A DNA stretch of 64,000 nt from Deltaproteobacteria bacterium (GCA_021779095.1 JAJYBI010000018.1:1-64000); one strand, 5' to 3'; shown: positions 27,077 to 36,066, counted from the stretch's first letter. The notes: generated by a model not told the origin, from the letters alone. Program-made: numbers and translations.

Positions 27077-27730
27077 ATGAAAGGGAAAATTGCAGCATTG
27101 CTCATGCTTGTCTTGGTGATGCCGTTGGCGGGGTGTGGCGGTGGAGGCAGCAATCCACCCCCGACGGTAGTCACGCAAATCATCAGTAATTCGGCCAATG
27201 ATGGTGACATCGAGCTGACTGCACCGAGTTCGTTCGTCGTGACCCAGGGGATGTCGCCAACGGTCCAGAGCGTGTTCGCCGGCATAGATCCGGTTACATT
27301 GACGGAAACCCGCGCGTTCCTCGACTTTCCGCTGGGTGGCACGGGCGGTGTGCCTGTCGGGGCATCTATCGTGTCGGCGACCCTCGATATAGTCATCAGC
27401 AGCATTCAGCCGCCGACCGCCCCGATACCGGTTCGCATCGACCTGGTTAATATTCAGCCACCCACGCTCATCGCAACCGATTTCGACCGATCGATACAGC
27501 CCGCGTTGGCATCGATAACGACATCGATACTTCCGTCCGACCTTGGCAGGCACGTGTTTGTCGATGCAACTTCGTTGATGCAGGAAGCGCAGCGTTTAGG
27601 ACTGCAGGACTTTCAGGTTCGCATCCTCGAGGACGTGGGACCCGTTTCCCCCGGTCTCTTCGAGATCAACGACACGACGGGCGTGGACCGTGCCACGCTT
27701 GCGCCTCTGCTGGAGGTTACCTACTACTGA
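27077..27730 (+). CDS. Surface lipoprotein with a DNRLRE/CBM-like domain
   Basis: 217 residues. The lipobox LAGC (Cys20) is followed by a Gly run like that of the DUF3443 protein. The body (about 40-215) has the rhythm of DNRLRE carbohydrate-binding-like beta sandwiches: RAFLDFPL, then VPVGASIVSATLDIVI, a later HVFVDATSLMQEA and a final LLEVTYY strand. Binding to surface polymer or polysaccharide is inferred from fold only. It is divergent from the DUF2844/DUF3443 pair and may share its regulation. A strong ribosome site precedes the ATG. Confidence 0.6.
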   Translation: MKGKIAALLMLVLVMPLAGCGGGGSNPPPTVVTQIISNSANDGDIELTAPSSFVVTQGMSPTVQSVFAGIDPVTLTETRAFLDFPLGGTGGVPVGASIVSATLDIVISSIQPPTAPIPVRIDLVNIQPPTLIATDFDRSIQPALASITTSILPSDLGRHVFVDATSLMQEAQRLGLQDFQVRILEDVGPVSPGLFEINDTTGVDRATLAPLLEVTYY

Positions 27731-27794
27731 CGTGCGGGAAGCCCAGGGAGGGACGGTTTGCGTTAACGATTGCGCACCGGATGTTTTCAGCCGT

Positions 27795-28346
27795 TCAGAG
27801 GAGCAGGACCCCCACGAGCGGGATCGCCACCCCTGCCGCGATGAGCCAGAAGCCGCGGCTTATGAGCCATGATCTCTCCCGGAACATGAAGAGCCCCGTG
27901 ACTCCCAGGAGCGCCAGTGCCACTGCGTAGAGATCCGCCACCAGGGTCCATGCCTTCTTGGGACGGTTCAGGTGCAGGGCGTTCAGCTCATACAGCAGCG
28001 GTCTCGGCACCGCTCTGTCGTATACCACATCTCCGGTGGCCAGGTTAGCGAGGATAGAGCGACCCTTGAGGAATATCCGGATGCTCTCCGGGTCGGGTCG
28101 GAAGCTGTTCTCGTACTCTATCTTCTCACCCAGTCGCTTCAGGATGGTGGGGATCGCCTCCTCGGCCCGGTCCAGGTAGGCGGGGAGCGGCTCGATGCGC
28201 GTCTGCACCGTTTCGATCCGGTAGCTCGGGTTCCAGTCGGAGATGTGGTTCACGGCGAGGCCCGACACCGCGTAGAGCAGGGTCAGGCCGATGGAGATGT
28301 AGCCGATGTCACGGTGCAGGGCATAGTTGAGACGGCGCCAGTTCAT
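27795..28346 (-). CDS. PepSY-associated transmembrane protein
   Basis: 183 residues with membrane helices near 14-34, 134-155 and 162-182 and a periplasmic loop of about 100 residues between the first two, the layout of small PepSY_TM proteins. The loop contains ALHLNRPKKAW, a His-bearing motif typical of this family. Such proteins often sit next to iron, copper or redox genes, but the function is not established. It lies 6 bases after the DUF4920 gene, so the two form an operon. Confidence 0.7.
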   Translation of the reverse strand: MNWRRLNYALHRDIGYISIGLTLLYAVSGLAVNHISDWNPSYRIETVQTRIEPLPAYLDRAEEAIPTILKRLGEKIEYENSFRPDPESIRIFLKGRSILANLATGDVVYDRAVPRPLLYELNALHLNRPKKAWTLVADLYAVALALLGVTGLFMFRERSWLISRGFWLIAAGVAIPLVGVLLL

Positions 28347-28352
28347 GGCCGG

Positions 28353-28820
28353 TCAGAGCCCTTCTACTGTCGCGCCGGTCCCCCTGATCTGGTAGGAGAT
28401 CTCCGGCCCCGTGACGGTCTTCGGGTCGAACTTCTGTCCCGTCTCCTCGGCCATATGCCTGTGGAAGGTGAGCGCCTGCTGTCTGGTCATCTCCAGCTTT
28501 TCCACGATCCCTTCCACCGTCGCCATCTTGCCACGTGCGTTCATGGGGAAGACGATGACACCGTCCACTACCTTGATCTGGATCTTCTGGAACGGCTTGT
28601 CGCCGGACAGATAGAGCCAGCAGCCCCGTTTGGCGCAGACCTCCACCACCAGCCCCCGCACCTGTACCGTCTTGCCGATGAACGCATTGGGATTTTTCAG
28701 GATCGCCGAAACCGGTGTCGGTGTCTTCAACGTCAGCGGATCGCCGTAGTTCCGGGCTTCTGCGGTAGCGGCGGCCATCGTCAGGAGGCCGGCGAGCAGG
28801 AGTGATAAAGCCGCTTTCAT
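28353..28820 (-). CDS. DUF4920 periplasmic protein
   Basis: 155 residues with a signal peptide (about 1-22). The DUF4920 body has an OB-fold-like pattern (VQVRGLVVEVCAKRGCWLYL) with Cys62 and Cys67 followed by Trp, and a C-terminal helix-strand block. The paired cysteines could bind metal or form a disulfide. The start is the ATG at 28820, set by a good promoter at 28853-28882. It is cotranscribed with the PepSY-TM gene. Confidence 0.72.
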   Translation of the reverse strand: MKAALSLLLAGLLTMAAATAEARNYGDPLTLKTPTPVSAILKNPNAFIGKTVQVRGLVVEVCAKRGCWLYLSGDKPFQKIQIKVVDGVIVFPMNARGKMATVEGIVEKLEMTRQQALTFHRHMAEETGQKFDPKTVTGPEISYQIRGTGATVEGL

Positions 28821-28852
28821 GGGGTACCTCGTTGTGTAAAATTTTATAGCGG

Positions 28853-28882
28853 ATTCTAAGACGATCGGGGCGATACTGTCAA
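28853..28882 (-). promoter_or_regulatory. Promoter of the DUF4920/PepSY-TM operon
   Basis: Consensus TTGACA (28877-28882), an 18-base spacer and TAGAAT (28853-28858). The leader is about 25 bases. Confidence 0.65.
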
Positions 28883-28913
28883 TAAAACATTTGACTATAT
28901 TCATACATGGATA

Positions 28914-29015
28914 GAACCGGTCCGTGGTGGAGTTGTTCACCGTCTCCATCTCCTCCGGTTCGATCATGATCGCTTCCTTCGCGTTGAACAGGAACTGGAG
29001 GGTGGGTAGGGTGGA
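28914..29015 (-). pseudogene. Decayed fragment of glycine dehydrogenase subunit 2 (gcvPB)
   Basis: One minus-strand frame reads [20 protein letters not shown] and continues with a Ser/Thr-Thr-Asp/Phe tail. It lines up with [20 protein letters not shown] near the C-terminus of the intact gcvPB at 31217-32662 (about 31360-31455). At DNA level the word TCGATCATGATCGC is identical and flanking bases are about 80 percent alike. There is no start, no upstream homology and no ribosome site. It is therefore a short remnant of a duplicated or displaced gcvPB copy, not a gene. Confidence 0.65.
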
Positions 29016-29106
29016 AACACCGGCTGCCGATCTCCACGGCAATGGCAACGACGGAGACATTGTAACTGTTGAGAACTGCTGAGATATCTTTATTTCATTC
29101 AGGCGG

Positions 29107-29133
29107 TTGACAGTGGGTTGGAAGTGATAGAAT
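29107..29133 (+). promoter_or_regulatory. Promoter of the alanine-zipper lipoprotein gene
   Basis: TTGACA (29107-29112), a short 15-base spacer and TAGAAT (29128-29133). The leader of about 30 bases carries the strong ribosome site AAAGGAGG. The spacer is shorter than ideal. Confidence 0.5.
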
Positions 29134-29170
29134 CTGACTTGTAATTACATCGGTTGAAAGGAGGCAGCAC

Positions 29171-29551
29171 ATGAAGAAGTTTGTAGGGTTGGCGTTTGTT
29201 CTTATGCTTTTAAGTACCACGGGATGCGCTACGAAGGAGTACGTAAGGTCTCAGGTCGACCCCCTGGCAGAACGTCTCAGTAAACTCGAAGACAAGGTGT
29301 CCCAGCTTGGCGGAATGACCGATGCGGACAAGGCGGCCATCCAGCAGGCGAACGGTAAGGCGCAGCAGGCACTTGACGTTGCAAACAAGGCGGAAGCAGG
29401 CGTAAAGAAAGCCGATGACGATGCAGCCCAGGCGGCGGCGTCGGCCACCAGGGCGGAAAACGCCGCAAATACTGCGGAACAGGCAGCCAGGGAAGCCCAG
29501 CAGCAGGCAAAGAAGACGGAGAAGATCTTTAAGCTCGAGCAGAAAAAATAG
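29171..29551 (+). CDS. Lpp-like alanine-zipper outer-membrane lipoprotein
   Basis: 126 residues. The lipobox STTGC (Cys19) is followed by a continuous coiled coil rich in Ala heptads (about 30-118) and a Lys-rich tail ending KLEQKK. This matches Lpp-type lipoproteins that span from outer membrane to peptidoglycan, with a terminal lysine available for L,D-transpeptidase linkage. At about 107 mature residues it is much longer than E. coli Lpp (58). The next gene encodes an L,D-transpeptidase. Wall linkage is inferred. Confidence 0.75.
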   Translation: MKKFVGLAFVLMLLSTTGCATKEYVRSQVDPLAERLSKLEDKVSQLGGMTDADKAAIQQANGKAQQALDVANKAEAGVKKADDDAAQAAASATRAENAANTAEQAAREAQQQAKKTEKIFKLEQKK

Positions 29552-29619
29552 TCGGGTAACAAAGAGTCGTGGGTCAACTGCACGCATCAATCGGGAAGGG
29601 TATCGAGAAGGGTAGGAAC

Positions 29620-30522
29620 GTGCGCCACGCATTTCGGATTTGCTTCGTGCTCATCTCCTGTATTGTCGTGACGACGCTTCTGACGTGCCGTGTTTCTTTA
29701 GGGAAGGGACTTCGTTTTCGCGATGGTGTGGGAGGCGTGAATGTGGCCCACACCATCGTGGAGAACGATTCCCTCGTTGAAATGGCACGGCGCTATGATG
29801 TCGGCTACAACGAGATCTCTGACGCAAATCCGGGGGTTGATCCGTTCATCCCCCGGGTCGGGACCAGGGTCACCATTCCCGGTAGATGGATACTGCCGGA
29901 TGTCCCGCGCCGGCGCGGGATCGTCGTCAATATTGCCGAAAGGCGCCTGTATTTCTTCCCGCCGCACAGAAATCATCTGGTCGATACGTTTCCCGTCGGA
30001 ATCGGGGACGAGGGGTGGGAGACGCCTGTCGGTACGTATCGCATCGTCGAAAAGTTAGTGCATCCTTCGTGGTACGTCCCGGCTTCCATACGTCGGCAGA
30101 AGCCGGAGCTTCCAAAGGTCGTACCGCCCGGCCCGGACAACCCGCTTGGCGACTATGCCTTGCGCCTCTCCATCGGGACGGTGCTCATTCACGGCACGAA
30201 CCGGCCGTTCGGGATAGGCAGGCGGGTGAGCCACGGCTGCATTCATCTCTATCCGGAAGACATCGCCGCACTGTATCGCATGGTTAAATGCGGAACCAGG
30301 GTCACCATCGTGCGACAGCGGGTGAAAGCGGTTCTTGTTAACGGAAAAGTCCTGGTGGAGATTCACGGCGGCGAGGGACGACTCTTGCAGCAAGAGGCCA
30401 TTCAGGTTCTTGAAAAGAAAGGCCTCCTCGGCCGGGTGGATATGGGCTTGCTCCTGGCCGCGCTGAAGTCCGCGTCGGGAATGCCCGTGGATGTGTCAAA
30501 AGTAGCGGCTACGGCCGGATGA
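29620..30522 (+). CDS. LysM-L,D-transpeptidase (ErfK/YbiS type)
   Basis: 300 residues from the GTG at 29620, with AAGGGTAGGA as ribosome site; a GTG at 29569 is an alternative start. A signal anchor (about 6-28) is followed by a LysM peptidoglycan-binding domain (about 43-88) and the YkuD catalytic domain (about 100-225), with His191 in HGT and the nucleophile Cys207 in SHGCI. This arrangement is that of the E. coli enzymes that attach Lpp to peptidoglycan. It lies 68 bases after the lipoprotein gene on the same strand, so that lipoprotein is the obvious substrate candidate. Confidence 0.85.
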   Translation: MRHAFRICFVLISCIVVTTLLTCRVSLGKGLRFRDGVGGVNVAHTIVENDSLVEMARRYDVGYNEISDANPGVDPFIPRVGTRVTIPGRWILPDVPRRRGIVVNIAERRLYFFPPHRNHLVDTFPVGIGDEGWETPVGTYRIVEKLVHPSWYVPASIRRQKPELPKVVPPGPDNPLGDYALRLSIGTVLIHGTNRPFGIGRRVSHGCIHLYPEDIAALYRMVKCGTRVTIVRQRVKAVLVNGKVLVEIHGGEGRLLQQEAIQVLEKKGLLGRVDMGLLLAALKSASGMPVDVSKVAATAG

Positions 30523-31012
30523 CAATCGGCGTGCCGTCCGGCACCAGACGCCAGATTTCATCCATCTGGGCGTTGTTGACGGCGATGCACCCCTTGGTCC
30601 AGTCCATCCGGAAGTGGGTGTCGGCCAGATCCTCAAATCCCTTCGGAAGACCGTGGATCATGATGTCGCCACCCGGGGAATATCCCTTTTCCGTCGCCGC
30701 GATGCGGTCGCTGCTGTTGGGATAGGAAATGTGAAGCGATTTGTAGAACCGACTGCTTCCGTTATGCCGGTCGATGACGTACTTCCCTTCAGGTGTTCTG
30801 CAATCGCCCGCCCTGACCTTTCGGCCGTGCGTATTCCGGCCGAGCGCAACGTGGTAGGAGCGCACAACATCTTCCCCCCGCAAGAGCTGCATGATGTGAC
30901 GGCTTTTGTAGACGACCACCCGGTCGACAGGAGTAACGTGGGCATCGACAGGGGGCAGCGGGGTGAATGCCGCTGCCAAAGCGAGGACGACGAGAATTCG
31001 TATGACGCGCAT
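30509..31012 (-). CDS. YkuD-fold L,D-transpeptidase family protein (YafK/DpaA-like)
   Basis: 167 residues with a signal peptide (about 1-24) and a minimal catalytic domain: MIHG (His120) and DWTKGCIAV (Cys142). The TKGCIAV form and small size are closer to the YafK group than to ErfK/YbiS. E. coli YafK (DpaA) removes Lpp from peptidoglycan, so this enzyme could oppose its neighbour, but that is inference. It converges on the LysM transpeptidase gene with a 14-base overlap of their 3' ends. Confidence 0.75.
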   Translation of the reverse strand: MRVIRILVVLALAAAFTPLPPVDAHVTPVDRVVVYKSRHIMQLLRGEDVVRSYHVALGRNTHGRKVRAGDCRTPEGKYVIDRHNGSSRFYKSLHISYPNSSDRIAATEKGYSPGGDIMIHGLPKGFEDLADTHFRMDWTKGCIAVNNAQMDEIWRLVPDGTPIVIRP

Positions 31013-31154
31013 CGGGAGCAGTCCTTTCGCGGGAGAAGAAGGGTCAAAGTGTCAAAATGCGTTCGAATGAATATCGCATGCCGCAGGTGGTCGCCATAAA
31101 CCAGGCCAGTATGTCTGCGTTTGTCCGCAGGAGACATCGTACGACCTGTAACTG

Positions 31155-31190
31155 CAAAAAAAAGGCCGCTTCTTCACGGAGCGGCCTTTT
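31155..31190 (-). terminator. Strong intrinsic terminator of the gcv operon
   Basis: AAAAGGCCGCT (31160-31170) pairs with AGCGGCCTTTT (31180-31190) around a 9-base loop. On the minus strand the stem is followed by eight T residues, and on the plus strand by four, so it can act in both directions. Confidence 0.9.
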
Positions 31191-31216
31191 CCAATCGTGC
31201 GTATGCGGTCGGAACG

Positions 31217-32662
31217 TCAGTAATCCACGCAGCAGACGTGCTGCTCCCGTGCGGCCTTGGTCTCGTCAAGCCGGGAGACCGGCATGGTGAGCGGGGCGTC
31301 GAGGAGCGCCTGGGGGTTGTGTCCCGCCTGCCCCGCCGCCTCGATCATGACGTCGATGAAGGCGTCCATGGTGGACTTGCTTTCCGTCTCCGTCGGCTCG
31401 ATCATGATCGCCTCCTTCACGTTGAGCGGGAAGTAGACGGTGGGGGGATGGAAGCCCCGGTCGATGAGGAACTTGGCGATATCGATGGCGTGCACGCCGT
31501 GCTTGAGCTGCCTGCTGGCGGAGAAGACACACTCGTGCATGCAGGTCTGCTCGAAGGGGAGGTCGTAATAACCTTTAAGCCGCGCCATGATGTAGTTGGC
31601 GTTCAGGACCGCCTGCTCGCTCACCTGGATCAGCCCGGCGCGGCCGAGCATGGTGATGTAGGCGTAGGCCTTGACCATGACGCCGAAATTGCCGAAGAAG
31701 TTGGCGGTGCGGCCGATGGAGAGCGGCCGGTCGGTCTCGATGCCGAAGTCCACCTCGCTGGTTTTGACGATGCGCGGCACCGGCAGGTAGGGAATGAGCG
31801 CCTCCTTGACCCCCACCGGGCCGCTGCCGGGACCGCCGCCGCCGTGGGGGGTGCCGAAGGTCTTGTGCAGGTTGAGATGGATGACGTCGAACCCCACGTC
31901 GCCGGGGCGCACCTTTCCCATGATGGCGTTCAGGTTGGCGCCGTCGTAGTAACAGAGGGCGTCATGCGCGTGGGCGATGTCGCAGATCTCCTTGATGTGC
32001 GGGTTGAAGAGCCCCAGCGTGTTGGGGCAGGTCATCATCACCGCCGCCACCTCGTCGGTCATCGCCTGCCTGAACAGCTCCAGATCCATGTCGCCCGAGG
32101 TGTCGGAGGGGATCGTGATGATCTCGTAGCCCGCCATGGCGGCGGAGGCCGGGTTCGTGCCGTGGGAGGAATCGGGGACGACCACGTACCGCTTTTTGTT
32201 CCCCCTAGCCCGGTGGTAGGCGGCGATGATCATGACGCCGGTCATCTCGCCGTGGGCGCCGGCCAGCGGCTGGGTGGTCACCTCGTCCATCCCGGTGATC
32301 TCGGAGAGCAGCCCCCCCAGCTCAAAGAGCATCTCCAGCGCACCCTGGGCGTGAGTCTCCCCGCCGGGCAACAGCGGCAGCATGGGGTGGACGCCGGCGA
32401 AGAGTCCGGCGGCGTTCTCCAGCGCCTTCACGTTGTACTTCATGGTGCAGGAGCCCAAGGGGTAGAAGTTGGTGTCCACGGAGAAGTTGCGCCGCGACAG
32501 GTTGGTGAAATGGCGCACCAGGTCCAGCTCCGCCACCTCGGGGAGGCCGACGGGAGCACTGTGCAGGAGGTTTGCCGGCAGCGCGGCGGCGCGGGGAACG
32601 TCGGAGGCGGGGAGCCTGACCCCGCGCCGTCCCGTGACGGATTTCTCGAATATCAGTTCCAT
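31217..32662 (-). CDS. gcvPB: Glycine decarboxylase P-protein subunit 2
   Basis: 481 residues, the C-terminal half of the split P-protein. The PLP-binding lysine lies in [18 protein letters not shown]. It pairs with GcvPA to decarboxylate glycine and pass the aminomethyl group to lipoyl-GcvH. It overlaps gcvPA by 10 bases. Length and motifs are normal for the two-subunit form found in many bacteria and archaea. Confidence 0.95.
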   Translation of the reverse strand: MELIFEKSVTGRRGVRLPASDVPRAAALPANLLHSAPVGLPEVAELDLVRHFTNLSRRNFSVDTNFYPLGSCTMKYNVKALENAAGLFAGVHPMLPLLPGGETHAQGALEMLFELGGLLSEITGMDEVTTQPLAGAHGEMTGVMIIAAYHRARGNKKRYVVVPDSSHGTNPASAAMAGYEIITIPSDTSGDMDLELFRQAMTDEVAAVMMTCPNTLGLFNPHIKEICDIAHAHDALCYYDGANLNAIMGKVRPGDVGFDVIHLNLHKTFGTPHGGGGPGSGPVGVKEALIPYLPVPRIVKTSEVDFGIETDRPLSIGRTANFFGNFGVMVKAYAYITMLGRAGLIQVSEQAVLNANYIMARLKGYYDLPFEQTCMHECVFSASRQLKHGVHAIDIAKFLIDRGFHPPTVYFPLNVKEAIMIEPTETESKSTMDAFIDVMIEAAGQAGHNPQALLDAPLTMPVSRLDETKAAREQHVCCVDY

Positions 32663-33990
32663 AGCGCCTCCTGCAGCTTTTCGGCCAGGGTGTCGATCTC
32701 GGCCCTCGTCCGTTTTTCCGTGACCGTCACCACCATGCAGTCGGCCAGGTGGGGATAGAAGCCCCCCAGCGGGACGCCGGCGGCGATCCTATTGTGCAGC
32801 AGCCGCTCCACCACCGGCTCCGCCGGCGTGGGGAGGACGAGGGTGAACTCGTTGAAGGTGGCGCCGGAGTTCAGCACCGTGACGCCCTTGATCGACGAGA
32901 GCCGCTCCTTGGCGTACTCCGCCTTGTCGTAGTTGAGCCGGGCCAGCTCGGCGAAGCCGGTCTCGCCGACGCTCGCCATGAAGATAAGGCCTTTGAGGGC
33001 GCAGAGCCCCTGGTTGCTGCAGATATTGGAGGTGGCCTTGTGGCGCTTGATGTGCTGTTCCCGCGCCTGGAGGGTGAGGACGAAACCGCGCCGTCCCTGC
33101 CGGTCCACCGTCTGGCCGATGATCCGTCCCGGCATGGAGCGGATGAACGCCTTCTTGGCGGCGATGAAGCCGAAGGCCGGCCCGCCGAAGGAGAGCGGGT
33201 TCCCCAGGCACTGGCCGTCGCCCACCACGATGTCCGCCCCCATGGCGCCGGGGCTCTTCACCATCCCGAGAGAGATGGGGTAGACGGACGCGACGAGGAG
33301 CGCCCCCTTGCCGTGGGCCTCCGCTGCAAGGTCGGACAGGTCGTCCAGCGTCCCGAAGAAGTTGGGGTTCTGCACGACAATCGCCGCGGTCCGGTCGTCC
33401 AGTGCCGCCATGAGCGCCGCCCGGTCGGCGATGCCGGTGCCCGGCGTCACCGTGACGATCTCCACCTCCTGGTCCTCCAGGTAGGTGGCGACGATCTGAC
33501 GGTGGTACGGGTTGATACCGCCGTCGAGAATCAGTTTCCGGCGTCCCGTGGCCCGCATCGCCATTACGGCCGCCTCGGCAAGCGCCGTGCCGCCGTCGTA
33601 CAGGGAGGCGTTGGAGACATCCATCCCGGTAAGCCGGCAGATGACACTCTGGTACTCGAAGAGCGCCTGCAGCGTTCCCTGGGAGCACTCGGGCTGGTAG
33701 GGGGTGTAGGCGGTGTAGAACTCGGCCCGGCCGGACAGGTGGTCCACCACGGCGGGGATGACGTGATCGTAGGCGCCGCCGCCGATGAAGAGCGACAGGT
33801 GCTTCGCGTTCCGGTCCGCCAGGTACTGCATCTGGCGGAGCATCTCGAACTCGGACATGCCGTCCGGCAGGTCGAAGGACTTTGCCCGCAGCGCCGCGGG
33901 GATCGGGGCGAACAGGTCGTCCACCGACACGGCACCGATGGCGGCGAGCATGTCGGAGATTTCTTCGGGGGTGTTGGGGCAATATGACAT
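32653..33990 (-). CDS. gcvPA: Glycine decarboxylase P-protein subunit 1
   Basis: 445 residues, the N-terminal half of the split P-protein, with the signatures [20 protein letters not shown] and [11 protein letters not shown]. The start is the ATG at 33990, with GAGG upstream; the longer frame reads into the hairpin repeat at 34001-34075. It has the same PLP-transferase fold as GcvPB but lacks the PLP lysine, as usual. Confidence 0.95.
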   Translation of the reverse strand: MSYCPNTPEEISDMLAAIGAVSVDDLFAPIPAALRAKSFDLPDGMSEFEMLRQMQYLADRNAKHLSLFIGGGAYDHVIPAVVDHLSGRAEFYTAYTPYQPECSQGTLQALFEYQSVICRLTGMDVSNASLYDGGTALAEAAVMAMRATGRRKLILDGGINPYHRQIVATYLEDQEVEIVTVTPGTGIADRAALMAALDDRTAAIVVQNPNFFGTLDDLSDLAAEAHGKGALLVASVYPISLGMVKSPGAMGADIVVGDGQCLGNPLSFGGPAFGFIAAKKAFIRSMPGRIIGQTVDRQGRRGFVLTLQAREQHIKRHKATSNICSNQGLCALKGLIFMASVGETGFAELARLNYDKAEYAKERLSSIKGVTVLNSGATFNEFTLVLPTPAEPVVERLLHNRIAAGVPLGGFYPHLADCMVVTVTEKRTRAEIDTLAEKLQEALWN

Positions 33991-34000
33991 GTAGTGCCTC

Positions 34001-34075
34001 GCGAAGCGCGGAACCCCCCTCTGTCCCCCCTTGTCAGGGGGGAAACCCTCCCCTGTCAAGGGGAGCGGTGAGGGG
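34001..34075. repeat. CTCCC-type hairpin repeats between gcvH and gcvPA
   Basis: Two back-to-back inverted repeats (CCCCCTTGTCAGGGGGG about 34026-34042, and CCCTCCCCTGTCAAGGGGAG about 34047-34066) occupy most of the 122-base gap. They are members of the same dispersed family as 5716-5795. Confidence 0.65.
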
Positions 34076-34112
34076 TTTGCTCCGCGTTACGTTTGATATT
34101 ATCTGCCTGTTG

Positions 34113-34487
34113 TTACAGGGATTTCAGGTACTCGTCGTACTGGGCCCTGGTCATGAGGTTCGACAGCTCCGCGGCGTCGACCCCTTCCAGCTTCGCGATC
34201 CAGCCGGCGTCCTCCGCCGACTCGTTGACCACCTCGGGGGCGTCGTTGAGGCCGTCGTTCACGGCGGACACCGTGCCCGATACCGGGGCGTAGATGTCGC
34301 TCGCCGCCTTGACCGACTCGATGCCGGCCAGTACGTCGAACTGCTTCACGGTCTTGCCGGTCTGGGGCAGCTCAATGAAGGTGATGTCCCCCAGCTCGTG
34401 GGCCGCGTGCTCGCTGATCCCCACGGTGGCGGTGCTGCCATCGATCCTGACCCACTCGTGTTCCTTGGTGAAATAGGTTTCCGACAT
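34113..34487 (-). CDS. gcvH: Glycine cleavage system H protein
   Basis: 124-residue lipoyl carrier. The lipoylated lysine is Lys60 in IESVKAASDI. AAGGAGG precedes the ATG at a good distance. It shuttles the aminomethyl group from the P-protein to GcvT and needs LipM and LipA, both encoded in this window, for its cofactor. Confidence 0.95.
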   Translation of the reverse strand: MSETYFTKEHEWVRIDGSTATVGISEHAAHELGDITFIELPQTGKTVKQFDVLAGIESVKAASDIYAPVSGTVSAVNDGLNDAPEVVNESAEDAGWIAKLEGVDAAELSNLMTRAQYDEYLKSL

Positions 34488-34533
34488 GGTAAATCCTCCT
34501 TCTTGCTATGCGAGTTGATCTGGAATTATCTCA

Positions 34534-34650
34534 TACCCTCTCCCTCGGGGAGAGGGTGCCCGAAGGCCGGGTGAGGGAGAATCTTGTACCGGTTTGCCCC
34601 TCACCCCTGCCCCTCTCCCTGAGGACCCAAGGGTCTAAAGGCGAGGGGTA
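34534..34650. repeat. CTCCC-type hairpin repeat between gcvT and gcvH
   Basis: ACCCTCTCCCTCGGGGAGAGGG (about 34535-34556) is a near-perfect inverted repeat. The rest of the gap has further TCACCC/GGGTGA and CCCTCTCCCTGAGG words. The gap holds no gene. Together with 34001-34075 it means that each gap larger than 100 bases inside the gcv operon carries one of these elements. Confidence 0.65.
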
Positions 34651-34664
34651 TTATCTTCTGAGTG

Positions 34665-35756
34665 TTACGACCTGAGCGACCCGCCCGCATAGAATGGCAG
34701 CTCCACCACCTCCGCCTCCATGTTCACCTTCTCGTGGCGGATCGTGAGCGTGGCGCCGAGGGGGGCGCTGCCGGGGCGGACGAAGCCGATGCCGATGCCG
34801 CAGCCGAGCATGGGGGAGAAGACCCCGCTCGTGACGGTCCCGACCGTGTCGTCGCCGGTGCAGATCTCGTAGTGGTGGCGCGGAGAGCGGCGGGAACCCA
34901 CCCTGAACGCCGCCTTGACTTTGGCAAGCCCCGCCTTTTGCTGGTGCAGGAGCGCCGCCTTCCCCACGAACTCCTTGTCGAAGTTGACGAACGCCTCGAG
35001 ACCCGCCTCCAGGGGAGTGGTCACCTCGTCGATATCGCTGCCGTACAGGCTGTATCCCACCTCCAGCCGCAGCACGTCCCGGGCGCCCAAGCCCGCGGGT
35101 TTCACCCGCTCGTCGGCGAGGAACAGCTGCCAGAGTTCCTTGACCCGGGTCGCCGGCAGGAAGATCTCGTAGCCCAGCTCTCCCGTGTAGCCGGTGCGGC
35201 TGACGATCGCCTCGACCCCGAGAATCGTGGTCTTTGTAGACCTGAAGTAGGGAAGGTTGCAGGGTTCCGGATCGAAGAACCGGGACATGACCTCCCGGGC
35301 CAGGGGGCCCTGCAGGTCCAGCTTGGCCGTTTCGGCGGAGATGTCGGTGAAGTTCGCGCGGCCGGAAAGGCGCGACGCAATGACGGCAAAGTCGTTGTCG
35401 ATGGTGGCGGCGTTGGTCACGACCATCGCCTCGTCCTCGGCGAGTCTAAAGACGATCAGGTCGTCGATGATCCCCCCCTCATCGTTCAGGAGAAAGCCGT
35501 AGCGGGAACGTCCCACGGGGATGCTTTTCACGGAGAAGGTAAAGACGTCCTCCAGGCCGCCGCCGACGATGTCCCCCTTGTAGAGGAACTCCCCCATGTG
35601 GCAGATGTCGAACAGGGCTGCCTTTTCGCGGCACCATTTGTGCTCCGCGATGATCCCCTCGTACTGGATCGGCATGTTCCAGCCACCGAAGGGGGCCATG
35701 AGGGCGCCGAGGCGGACGTGTTCGTCGTAAAGGGGCGTATCCTTGAGGTTTTCCAT
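34665..35756 (-). CDS. gcvT: Aminomethyltransferase (glycine cleavage T protein)
   Basis: 363 residues, first gene of the gcv operon. It transfers the methylene group from aminomethyl-lipoyl GcvH to tetrahydrofolate and releases ammonia. Family motifs include FGGWNMPIQY near the start, LFDICHMGEF and RTGYTGELGYEIFLP, with a normal C-terminal beta-barrel. AGGA lies 9 bases before the ATG. Confidence 0.95.
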   Translation of the reverse strand: MENLKDTPLYDEHVRLGALMAPFGGWNMPIQYEGIIAEHKWCREKAALFDICHMGEFLYKGDIVGGGLEDVFTFSVKSIPVGRSRYGFLLNDEGGIIDDLIVFRLAEDEAMVVTNAATIDNDFAVIASRLSGRANFTDISAETAKLDLQGPLAREVMSRFFDPEPCNLPYFRSTKTTILGVEAIVSRTGYTGELGYEIFLPATRVKELWQLFLADERVKPAGLGARDVLRLEVGYSLYGSDIDEVTTPLEAGLEAFVNFDKEFVGKAALLHQQKAGLAKVKAAFRVGSRRSPRHHYEICTGDDTVGTVTSGVFSPMLGCGIGIGFVRPGSAPLGATLTIRHEKVNMEAEVVELPFYAGGSLRS

Positions 35757-35797
35757 GGGGCCATCCTGTTCGCAAGGTGGGAAAAATCGAGGGGAAC

Positions 35798-35826
35798 ACT
35801 CTACTGGATTTGGGGCGATTTGTAAA
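35798..35826 (-). promoter_or_regulatory. Promoter of the gcvT-H-PA-PB operon
   Basis: TTTACA (35821-35826), a 17-base spacer and TAGAGT (35798-35803). The leader of about 35 bases is too short for a glycine riboswitch. Upstream, 35827-36066 is an AT-rich spacer without further recognisable sites, apart from the GGAGG ribosome site of the next plus-strand gene. Confidence 0.6.
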
Positions 35827-36066
35827 TGGATAGTAGTGGTGCGGCAGTAAATGCGTGCCGTCCGTTCAGATGGTGTCGTGGGTATTACGATTGAAAGAGT
35901 AGATAAATGTGTCGGTGCTTATTATTGCGCTTGTCGGGATGTTTTTTGCCGTGCTATTGTATTGCAAATTTATTATTGGTACTCAATGTAATAGTTGCCC
36001 GATGTCTTCCTACTGTGGTCCGGTCGGTATCTCTCGGCATGTCATTTCCCATTGGAGGTGTTTCCC

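Noticed and set aside
28821..29060. N-terminal extension of the DUF4920 gene (start at 29060)
   Set aside because: The extension passes through the -10/-35 promoter and the gcvPB remnant, while the signal peptide begins at the ATG at 28820.
35757..35830. Glycine riboswitch in front of the gcv operon
   Set aside because: The predicted leader is only about 35 bases and no tandem glycine aptamer fold is seen up to 36066.
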